Assembly: GCA_013400975.1 (NCBI GenBank) | Contig: WBMZ01014048.1 | Coordinates: 62,001-126,000 of the forward strand | DNA length: 64,000 bases | Reading direction: 5' to 3' | Origin: Atrichornis clamosus | Taxonomy: Eukaryota; Chordata; Aves; Passeriformes; Menuridae | Part shown: piece by piece, positions 51,401-63,400 of the stretch | Numbering within the stretch: position 1 is the first letter of the stretch | How the letters are laid out: each line of letters starts with the position of its first letter | The notes under the pieces: generated by a model | Databases searched by the model: none | Seen by the model: the letters and a program-made list of their open reading frames with translations, nothing else | What the model was told of the DNA's origin: nothing | Translations under genes and position numbers: made by a program

Positions 51401-54400
51401 AGGATATGTTAGTCAATAGAAGCTGTGTCCTTTTAAAATTTCGTGTGTATGGAACTTGCATAGTTTATTTGGCTCTTTACCTTTTCTTCATGTAGTTATA
51501 GCTAGGAAATACAATTTGAATAAATTGTTTGGTGTGATTTTTCTTCTATTAACTCTTGATAGGCTGTCACTGGGTACTTCTTGTTCTTCCTAGTCAATAC
51601 TTTCTCTCCTTGGGCATTAACACAAAATGTTGAGGAAGGTGTGGGTTCAGTTTGTTTAGTGAATTACAGTTGTGAATTACAGTTTTCCTAGTCCTGTAGG
51701 AATGACTACTCTTGTTAGTGTCGTGTTGATTCCATTGAAGGCAGGGAGGCCCTGCAGAGAGACCTTGACAAATGAGAGGTCTGGGCAGTCATCAGCCGTA
51801 TGAAGTTCAACAAGGGAAACTGTGGGATTCTGCACCTGGCATGGGGCAACCCTGGATATACGGACAGACTGGGGAATGAGATGCTGGAGAGCAGCACTGC
51901 AGAAAGGGACCTGAGGGTCCTGGCCAATGGCAAGCTGAACATGAGCCAGCAGNNNNNNNNNNNNNNNNNNNNNNNNNNNNNNNNNNNNNNNNNNNNNNNN
52001 NNNNNNNNNNNNNNNNNNNNNNNNNNNNNNNNNNNNNNNNNNNNNNNNNNNNNNNNNNNNNNNNNNNNNNNNNNNNNNNNNNNNNNNNNNNNNNNNNNNN
52101 NNNNNNNNNNNNNNNNNNNNNNNNNNNNNNNNNNNNNNNNNNNNNNNNNNNNNNNNNNNNNNNNNNNNNNNNNNNNNNNNNNNNNNNNNNNNNNNNNNNN
52201 NNNNNNNNNNNNNNNNNNNNNNNNNNNNNNNNNNNNNNNNNNNNNNNNNNNNNNNNNNNNNNNNNNNNNNNNNNNNNNNNNNNNNNNNNNNNNNNNNNNN
52301 NNNNNNNNNNNNNNNNNNNNNNNNNNNNNNNNNNNNNNNNNNNNNNNNNNNNNNNNNNNNNNNNNNNNNNNNNNNNNNNNNNNNNNNNNNNNNNNNNNNN
52401 NNNNNNNNNNNNNNNNNNNNNNNNNNNNNNNNNNNNNNNNNNNNNNNNNNNNNNNNNNNNNNNNNNGGGCCAAGAGCCTGATGATTCTTGTGGGTCCCTT
52501 CCAACTCGGCTTGTTCTGTGATTCTGTGATTCACTATCTGATAGCATGTTTGTAAACTGGGTTTGATTATTTTAATTTGTGTTTTCTTTTCTTCTCTTTC
52601 CTTTCTGGACCTTCTTTAGTAATATTTAACACTTACTATATAGTCAAAGGATTTTGCTTTATGGTTTTCAGTTTGTTTAGTGAGAATTCTCTCTATTAAA
52701 TGAAGAAAATAGAATTTTTATGGAACCTGAATAATAAGTAAAATTCATTAAGACAACAAAAAAGGAGTTCAATTAATTCATAGTGATAAATCACATGCAG
52801 TACATTCTGTGTATTATCTCCAATCTAATGTCCTCTTGCTGGATAGTAAGATTCACTACCAAGCATTTTAGTATTTATTTCCATACCGATTGTTATATAT
52901 TTAAAGGAGGATTTTCTCAGTTGTGGCCTTGACTTTGTAATTCACCTTTTCTAGAAACATAATACGGTGTAAGCCAATTGGCCAGGAGGAAATCATTCTT
53001 TTGTTGAACATTTAATTAATTGATAACTAAGTAACCCCTGCTGTATTCCTTGTACTTAATTGGCTGTAATTGAAACATCTTTAGAAATTAAAAGTACAGA
53101 ATTGATCACAGAAATATGTACTGAATCAAATTATGTTCACTTGGTAACTGATTAGGAAAACAGCAAGATGGAAGAAAAAAGCAAGATTATATTTTACTTT
53201 ATTATCTTTAATTTTTCATCTCATCTCCAAATATATACTTATATTTCTAAAACAAGATTTTTCTGTTACCTTTTTATTTATTACTTTCTTTAACAAATTA
53301 AAGTGTTAAAGCTATGATTTTAACATGGAAACAATTAGTGGATTGAGTAAACTTACTTGAAGTGCCCAAAACAGTCTTAATGTTTTCAGAATCATGTTTT
53401 TCTTCATGATGATGTGACTTTAGGCAATCTGACAGCAAATACAACATAATGAAAAGTTTTTCAGTTTTATGGTTGATGAGTTAAAGGTATTTGAAGGAAA
53501 TTGAATTAGAAAATTTAACAACTTGCTGAAATCAATAATGTTGCAAGCAGAGATGCAGATACACTTAAAATAACAGTGAAGTGCTCCTGTGAAACTGTAG
53601 CACTGGAAGCAAAAAAATAGTAATGAGTTGTAGGTTTTTTGGTTGGTTTTATGCATCCCTTTGTTGATCACATTCTATCATCTCTCTGGTTGATGCAAGC
53701 AGCATCCTAAATATTTGTAAGTCTGTTTTTGCTAAAGGTGAATATTTGTCAGCCTCTTAAGCTGTAAGGTGGGAAATATTACATGGTTGATAAATACTGA
53801 AAAAGATGATTTAGCAATTTCTGAATTACAAGATGGCTCAGATTCCTTTTAGACAGAAATTCTTGAAGTGTCTGCACTACCTTTCTCCTTATCAGATTTA
53901 CAGTTACTATGATTTCATGCTAACATGTCATTTGTAAATGTTAGAAATGCTTTTAGTACAAGGAGCTATGTAAATAATAAAACTTGGAAAAAAATTGCTT
54001 TCATTTCAGTAAGCCCATTCCAAGTTCTTTGAGAGAGGAATATTTATAGTAGTTTTAGTTTCAAGAGCCTGCAGGCTAGATTGCATTTCTTTTAAAATGA
54101 AATAAAGTTGCTTTCAGAGACTGAGACTCTGTGCTGTGAGAAATTCTTTATAGGTTGAGTGGGTTAGAAACTGTAGAAAATGTAGGTTGCATCTTGTTGT
54201 TGCAGAACTCACATTCACACATAGTGTTGCTTTCAATATTAAATGCTGCTTGTCCATCAGAAAAATATATTGAAGGTCTGAATTGGTCATGTTGTGCACA
54301 AACCTTCATTTTCATGAATGCAGCTGTGACAGTGTCTGATTTAGGACGGTAGTAATTAATTGATTTCTTTTTTAATATATTTTTAAACTCTGCAATCTTA

Positions 54401-57400
54401 CAGCATCGCACAATGGCAGTTAAAAGACAGCTTTTAGCTTACTATTTTATAGTCACAAAGTGTTCCTGTGAAGTGATACAAGTGGTGCTTTGCGTCAAGA
54501 GAAGAAACAATGGGAGGTATGAAAGTAAAGAATGAGACTAAGTTCCCTCTACTAATTTACATGAGAACACTTTTCGTTTGCTATTTTAAATAGTGAGAAC
54601 ATCAGTCAATTAGATAAATGCTGCAAAAGTCTCAGTTTTCTGAAAAGTCGTTGATGAAGGGCTTTGAAAGGGTTTTTATTCTCTATGTGTATTAATTATG
54701 TTTAATTACGTTTTCTGTCACATTTTGTGTTGATTTGCTTGATAATGACGTGTTCAGGTTTAGCAATCTGTACTTACCTGCATCTCTTCTGGAACCATGG
54801 ATGTCATATTTGCCACTTTGCCACTAAGGCAGCTTTAAGCCAGGGATATTCGCACCATATTGTCACAACTATTTCACAGTGAGTCCCTTTAGTACTCCAG
54901 ATGACTGATGTCACAGCAGTTTTCTGCCTGTTATAGGTTGGCTGTCAACAGCTCAACAATGACATCTCAGTCTGGTTTGTGGACTTGCATATCTAATATT
55001 CACAAAGTGATTTTGGATTTTCAGAGGCATCTGCCTTTTTTTCTGTCTCTTTTTCTGACAACTGTCCAAGTCCATGTGGGGCCCTTCATTCACTTTTTTC
55101 TCTATTACTCAGGCCATGTCGTGCAGCTCAGAAAAATGCCAGTTGGCCAGACTTGTACTAATTAGAGTTGTGACACCCAACCTACTAATAATTTTTTTTC
55201 CTGCAGTCGAACAAGCATAGAGTACAAACCACGCCAGAAACTTTGAACTTGAAAACTTTTATTAGCAGTCTTTAGTTGAATTTTATTTAAGTTATATTTA
55301 ACAGTTGCCAAATTTGCTTGTGAGCTTTAGCTAAAATTTTTAACAATTGTATTAATTTGTATTAATTGTTACACTGTGATCTGGGTCACTGTCAGAGTGA
55401 GGAACAGAATATGTATTAAAATATTCAGCCCATTAAGAAATGGCTTTTACAGACCTCTGTATTGGGTGGATTTGGGAATAAAAGCATGAAGTTAAACTGA
55501 CTTACATGCCTGGAGCATTTTCTTGAACATTCCTGCATGGCACTGGAACTCAAGATTATGTTTTCTTCCTTTGGACCATTAAGCTTAAGTCATCCACTAA
55601 AATCAGATGGTCTTCGTTTTTAAATTTTTATTTATTTAATGGTTTCGCTTAAAATGTGAATGTTCTGTTTATTAGAAGTATATCTTTACCCTAGTCTTTT
55701 TTATGTGACCATTTTGAAAATACAGAGATTTTAAATCAGGCAGTGGAAGTGTTAGTATAAAATATTATCTTGGTAATTGTGGTTTTATTCTTCATGTGGT
55801 TTATAGCAATACAGCTTGTTTGATTTTCTTTCTTTTTCACAGTTTCTGGCAGATATGGAGAACAACGCACTCTTTAGGGATGACATCGAGTGTCAAAAAC
55901 TGATTATGGAAGCAATGAAGTACCATCTGTTGCCAGAGAGACGACCTATGTTGCAAAGCCCTCGCACCAAACCTAGAAAATCTACAGTGGGCGTGTTGTT
56001 TGCAGTTGGAGGAATGGATGCAACAAAAGGTATTGGCTTACATAATGTTTAGTTGATGAGCTGTTCTGGTGCTTTTTAAAATAAATGTTTGATAGATTTT
56101 TTTACAACTTTAAATCTAAAATTCAAAGATTCTGTAGTACATAACATGAAATATCCGAAGTGTGTACTGTTTATTGGGTTAAAAAGGCTTATATATCTTC
56201 GATAATACTGTAAATATTCTGGAATCTAGAGTTCTGATTGATTTGAAATTACCAAAGGAATAGCTGATTTCTAAGTAGTGAAATGTTTAATTGAATGAAA
56301 ACTAATCTTTATTTACTTGAGTGGACAGTAATATGGAAAAGGAAGAAAAGAACTGAAAGGGCACAAAGGTGACCTGCACATGCTTAAAAAAATAAAAAAT
56401 AAAAAATTTTTGACTGATTGTTAAATTGTTCTGTCACAACTACTTGGATTATCTTTTTCATAGACACTTCCATACTGCTTAATGGTAGTTATAATGGATC
56501 TGGCAAGTTAGGAAAGTTACAGCAGAGAAAGCATTTTCTTTAATTTGTTGGTTTAAAGCTGTTTTTCAGTACGACATGTCACTTCAACTTTTTTGTCTAA
56601 TATTACAAAACAATTGATTTCAATATACAATTGCATTTCATATGGTTTATTTTATATGCCTAATATTTCTATTTCTAAAGGCTTGATTCTGCAAAGCAGT
56701 TTAAAAACCTGCTTTTTGTCTTGGAAAGCACCAAGAAAGTCATCCTCTATAATGGTGCCAGTAATTGCTGAGGAAGTAAAAAAAGACTACGTATCTGCAT
56801 AGACTTAAGAACATGCTGCAGGATATCATGGTGTCTTGTGGGATCAGCTGAAATAGAAACTGTCCTAGTGCTTCAGACCTTTTTTTTATGCAAATATAAC
56901 TTGCATATATTGTCATTCAGGAGCTACAAGCATTGAAAAGTATGAACTTCGTACCAACACATGGACTCCAGTTGCAAACATGAATGGACGAAGACTGCAG
57001 TTTGGAGTTGCAGTCTTAGATGATAAATTGTATGTTGTTGGTGGCAGAGATGGACTGAAAACATTGAATACTGTGGAGTGCTACAACCCTAGATCAAAAA
57101 CTTGGAGTGTAATGCCACCAATGTCCACTCATCGTCACGGTCTTGGTATGTACAGTTCTGTAAAGGCTGAATGCATATTCTTCAAAGGTTTTCTGTTTTA
57201 GGATTGGTCAAGAAACAAAAAAACCCCCAGTAATTAAGTTTATATGAGTGGAAATTTTGTTTTAATGCCAACTGCTTATTCATTGCCTTTTCTCCTTCAG
57301 ATTATATTCAGTATTGGCTACCAAAAGGAATTTTTTTTTTTAATATTTTGTGCTGCACACTGGACTGTCACTAAGAAATTGTGATCTTTATTCTTCTTAT

Positions 57401-60400
57401 CCAGAAGCAATTGTTTTTCATATCTGTTTTTTAGGAGTAGCTGTATTGGAAGGTCCCATGTATGCTGTAGGAGGACATGATGGCTGGAGCTACCTGAATA
57501 CAGTAGAAAGATGGGACCCACAGGCTCGTCAGTGGAACTTCGTAGCTAGTATGTCAACTCCCAGGAGCACTGTTGGTGTAGCAATATTAAATGGAAAGTA
57601 TGTTAAAGCAATTTCTGTTTTAAAATTTAAAATCTCATTATTTTAATGTAATTACAAAACCATCCTATGTGACTATTAGTAATTTCTCTTGATAGATATC
57701 AGTTGGTAGCATTAAGAGTCAAGTTTCTTCATTCACAGAAGAGATACTGTGTTGGGTCAAGCAAGCTTCTCCACAGCATCACAGTATTGCTTACGAGTCA
57801 CCATCTATATGGCCTAATAAAAAGTTACAATCTCCTTCATATTGAAAGGAGCAAATGGTTGCTCTCTTTTACTGAAACTCCAGTGATTTCCTCTTACTGT
57901 GATAGTTTGAACAATTAGCTTCCAAAATCACTGTAAAGTCATGGAGGAGTACTCATATTATATTGCATTAAGTCAGAGCAGTAAGGTCTGGCAAAATCTA
58001 ATCTGGAGTGGTATCTGAAATCTCTACAGCTCTTTTTCAGTGAAAATATGCCTAATTCTTAATACAAAGCATATTCAGACAACTTGGTTGCTTTATGATG
58101 CAGTCACTGGAAATGGCTGGAAGTGACCTCAAGGAGTTCCTTAATCCATTCCGCTACCCCAAAGCTGAATCAATTATATATAAAATGCTCATAGCCAGAG
58201 TGATCTTGTTCATAGTCTCCAGTGGTTTAGTTTCTGTAACTTCCCTAAAACATCTGCTTAATCTTTAAACCATCCTTGAAATTCTCCTGATGTCAAGTCT
58301 TAAATGCCTTTTGCTGATTCGTGTTATTGTTTGTACTATCCAAAACATTGAAGCTGCATCTTTTCTTTCTTACTTGCAACAGCCTTTTGTATTTACAGGC
58401 ACATGTCCCCTGAGTATTCTATCATCAGGACTGAATAATTCCAGCTCCTTCTGTCTTTTTTTGTAGACCATGATTCCTAGACTTTTGAGTGATTTTCATT
58501 TTTTTCCTTTGGGCTAAGTGTAGTTGTTCTGTGGCATCCCAAAATACAAGTGTAATTGAATCCAGCTATTACGAAAATAAAAATCAGTTGGAATCACAGA
58601 ATTGTAGAATAATTTGGATTGGAAGGGACCTCTGGAGTGATCTGACCCAACACCAACTCAGAGTAGGGCCAACCTTAAAGTTGGATCTAGTTTCAAAAAT
58701 AATTGAGATAACTCAGGTCATATCCAAGTTTTAAATATCTCCAAGGATGGAGATTCAACAGCCTTTTCAGGTAACCTGTTCTGATGCATGACCACCATTG
58801 TACTGAACTTTTTTTTCCTAATATTCAGTTGAAATTTCCCATTTTTGAACTTGTCTTTTGTTCTTCCTCCTTTCTCTGCATACCTGTGAGAATGATCTGT
58901 CTCCTTTGTAACATCCCATTAGTGGTTGAAGACAGCAGTCTCTAGAATTTGTAAAACGGCACAAAGGCAGCTCTGTCAGCCTCTTCTCATATGTCATGTG
59001 TTCTAGGTCCCTCATCACCTTAGTGACCGCCAGCTGGACTTGCTCTAGCATAGCAAGATCTTTCTTCTACCAAGAACCTTTTGCAGTAGAATATGAAACT
59101 TGGCAGAAAATAACCCTCCTTTTCATTCCAGCTGGTCCCTAAAGATCAGAGGGGCTGGGGGCAGCTGGGCTTAATTTCCATTTGTAGCCAGTTCAGTAAT
59201 GAAAGTCTGGTCATGTTCAATCCTTTCATGATCACAGATCCACAAATAGTGCAGTTTATCGAAGCTACAGAAATACAGATTCTCAATTGCTGTTGATGAA
59301 TGCACTTACTGCATCAGCACTGAATATTATAAGGCTAGCCAATGATTAACTAAGCTAAGTCAGCAATTCAAGCTAAATTAACAAACTAAGTTTTTTCACT
59401 TCACCCTTAATTAAGCTTAGTTTCACCTGGGTGTGCTCTGACACAGTCAGAGATGCAGTTCTTACTAAAGAAGTGCCCCTGCTTTGGCAATGGAGAGAGG
59501 AGCAAACCATGTTTTGCTGAGGTGACTACAGGAACACCACAGTAGATAAAGCTACTGATTTACTCAGTAGTATTGTGGTTGTGGCAGAATATTTACACTG
59601 CATTTTCCACAAATTTTCACTTCCTTCTGACGCATCTCTCTTGAGCTATTTGAATACTGTCAGGTTAAAAAGAGGTTTTCACATGTTTTGGGGTTTTTTT
59701 AAAAGCCTAGTCCCTGGTAAATTAGTACAAGTGAAAGGCACCTACAAAGGGTTCTGTGAGATCTGGAACAAGTCCAAGAATTAGTGGAAATGCTCACTGC
59801 CTACAGGATGGAGGGACAAACTTGAAAACCAGCAAGCAGAGTGCCTTGGGCTGCCTTGGAACTGCAGTCTCAGGTACCTAGATTAGGTCTAAAGCTTCTG
59901 ATATACTCAGCAGAGGGTCCCAAGTGTGATGAAAAGCATTTCTCTATTATTACAGAACATTGCCTGGCCTCTTAATGGAGGCAGCAACACTACATGACTA
60001 CAACTGAAAATTTTAAAAGTGCATGCAGCATGTCAGCTGCGGGAGCAGTAACTTTTGCACTTTCTAGTAACATCTGTCTGTAACTTGGTATGTTTCAGAA
60101 GATTGCCTCAAAACCTTCATATAGACAAATTAATATGTCTTTCTCCATGTCTGAAGTATGAAATCACTGCATAAGTGATCAAAGTTCTCTCTTATTTTGG
60201 GGGAAGGTGGAGTGGGGGGCTTCATATAAGTGTTATGTTGCATAAAGAATTGATTTTAGTCATGAAGTTTATGCAATAGAGTTTTACAATATCCTTCAGT
60301 ACATTCCTTAGCTTAAACAAGCTGTGTTACTAAATGTGGGAACTTCCATGGAATTTTTTTTTAAGGGTATTAAAATTGTTACTGAGAACTACTAGATCAA

Positions 60401-63400
60401 CCATATTTATAAGATGTTTGTATTTAAGTTTGTTGGTCAGTATGTTTAAAAAACCAAATGCCAGTATTGCCCAAACAGAGGATATCTTGGGTAGTGCTTC
60501 ATGGGAACTCTTTGTAAATTGTTCACACTATCATCATATAGAGTATCTAAAGATTATTTGATTATTTAACTATACTTAAGACTCTGAAAAGATTTCACTA
60601 ATGTTATTTCAGGTGATCTCTCTCACTGGATTTTACTTCTGATGTGTTGCTTCCTTTTTAGAATGGCTTCTGTGTTCCTACTTTTCCAAATAATAGTGGT
60701 GGGCATGTCTCTGCTATGCCTAGGTTGCTCATAAACTCTGTTCATAAACCCTTTATCAAGTTTGATTATTTGATTAGTTTTAAAGATTCATCAGAGATTG
60801 ATGCTCCTAAATGCTATTTTTTTTCATACATTTCAGCCCTTCCAAATAGTTGAAATACTTTGTTAGTGCCAAATACTAGAAACCCTTTTGTTAGGACTGA
60901 GCAAATTGGGCCACCTAGTGGGTGTGAGGGACTTAACGCAGTGCTGACGGTCATGAACTAAAACCCAGGTCCAGAAGAACACTTGAATGCTTAAGATGAA
61001 GCAGAGTAGAGTTACTGCATGCACGGATCCACTACTTCTGACCCTGCTAGAAATGGACCTTTGTCTGTCGAGTCACATAAGTAATTTTGAAATTGTTAGC
61101 TGTAGGCATAGGTGAGAACATAAATGCTCTGTAAGATGCTCTATTTTCAGTAAATTACTGTTATTATGCATTGATTGTTACAATAGGAAAAGATTGGAGC
61201 AACAGAACAGTCTATTAAAAGTTGAAAGTCTCCTTCTAAATTTCCCTTTTTAACAAACTTGGAAATCCTTCATGTTTCACTGGAAACTGTCTTCTTCAGA
61301 CAACATTTATTTACTTTTTTTTTTTTTATTTTCCCCTTTGTAGGCTTTATGCAGTTGGTGGTCGAGATGGAAGTTCTTGTCTTAAGTCAGTAGAATGTTT
61401 TGATCCTCATACAAACAAATGGACTCTCTGTGCTCAGATGTCAAAAAGAAGGGGTGGTGTAGGTGTAACCACCTGGAACGGGTTCTTGTATGCAATAGGT
61501 GGCCACGATGCCCCAGCATCCAACTTAACATCGAGGCTGTCAGACTGCGTAGAAAGGTAATATCCTGATGAAGGCATATCCTGCTATGTGATTCCAGTAG
61601 TGCTAGTCTATGGAGTCATTTATGGAAAGAGCTGTAAGTAGAAACCCAATAAAACACGTGTATTATTTTTAGCATGAGCAGAGGAAATTTACATATAAAA
61701 ATATGCTGTGTAGTCATGCTACGATTCAAAATATTACCAAGACAGATTATTTAAAGCAAATTCTCCCTAATGCAAATCATTTAGATTTTTGTAACAATCT
61801 CATTGAATGAATTATGATTGATGAATGAAAACAACTTGGAACTGAATGCTTTTAAAAATTGAGCACATCTTTTTTCACACAAGATGTCTGTATCTATTCA
61901 TATAATAACTTTCAAAGGAGTTAACAGTCAGATTTTGTGCATCCTTATATATCTTATTCTTTCTTATTCCCCTAATGATACTGGGAAACTGGCATGTAAT
62001 TCAGTCATTCCTAAATTGGTATGTTTTTATGTAAAGTGATTAATGAATGACTGTATCACAAATTGCAGAAGCACGTGTGATCCATAAAATAATTTTAAAA
62101 GACAGTAAATATTTCATAATGCAGTGCATTAAGTCTTCACTGGCATTTTAGGTATTTCTGAAATATGCTTTCTCTCCCTGCTCCCCCCACCAATTGTAAA
62201 GTTTTTCTTCTTCCCTGTTATAGGAAGCTACTTTTTAGCAAATACCAATTTTTTAGATCAATACAGATAATTAGAAGTCCAAGAGAAAGCAATAAGTCCA
62301 TATATTTTTCTACATCAGTATTCTCTGAAACAAAATTACAGAACTCATTACTTTAATGAATAGGAATCATCTTGTAATGTGTTTTGTCCTTGCTCTTTAA
62401 GTGAGATGAAATTGAAGACCATTAAATTCATGAAATTAGTTCCTTAAAAAAATTAGCAGTTTTATATAACCACACTAAGCTTCTGAATAATTAACCCTTT
62501 CCTGAGATAAACTAAATTGTTTATAAACTATAAAATAATTTGAAAAGCAATTTCTAGATGTTGCTTACTAATCACCCTGTTCTATTTGCATATGTGCTTC
62601 ATGTAGTGTTTTCATGTTACAATTATGCTTGTATGCGTTTCTGTAATACTTTGACAAGAGGTCAATGAATAAAATTGTTAGAGCTCATTATATCTATGCT
62701 CTTCATGCAAAAAAATTAAGACTAGTATCTTCCAAAGTAGTTTTCAGCAAGTATGATCTTGCTAAAGGATGGCCTCTCAAACAAATAAATATTTTCTTTG
62801 TATAGTTCTTTAGAGCCCTTCAGAGCTCTGTGATTACATCAGTTCTGCTGTAAGCATCTGTAACCTTAACATTGCCTCTTTCAGTCAGGTTGAAATATAT
62901 TCCTTCACAAAAGCATAGCATGACCTCTCCTATGAAGTTCTCATTTTGACTTGTAAAGAATGTTGATAATGTTCTAGAACCACGTTTAATGTTTTTCATT
63001 AAACTATTTGCCCATTTACTGTGCTGACACTTCTGATTTTAAAAGTGTTGTAAATTGTCTTAAGGGGTTTGCATTTCCCATAGAATTTTCTCAAACTGTT
63101 TTGGAGGTCATATTTTTGAAAATGGTAATTTTAGTAATGGTAATCTTACCTCGGTAATCTTACAAGTACCAAACTCAATTTTAACTGTGCTTTGACGTAT
63201 AGTAGTTACCACTTAAAGCAAACACTTGCTCTACTGTGGTGTAGCAGCAGAACTGTTTGTGGTGTGGTATGTTTAGACATACAAAATGTAGTAAGAGCAG
63301 CTGTATGTATATGTGTGTATTACTACTATATGGAGTGCAGCCCAAAGTAGGTATCTAGCTAGTACTGACTGTGTTACCAGATGACTAAAGAAACAGTTTC

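Noticed and set aside
51677..52555. Open frames of about 250 codons crossing 51953-52466
   Set aside because: They are artefacts of the N run, which contains no stop codons; the flanks are CR1 sequence.
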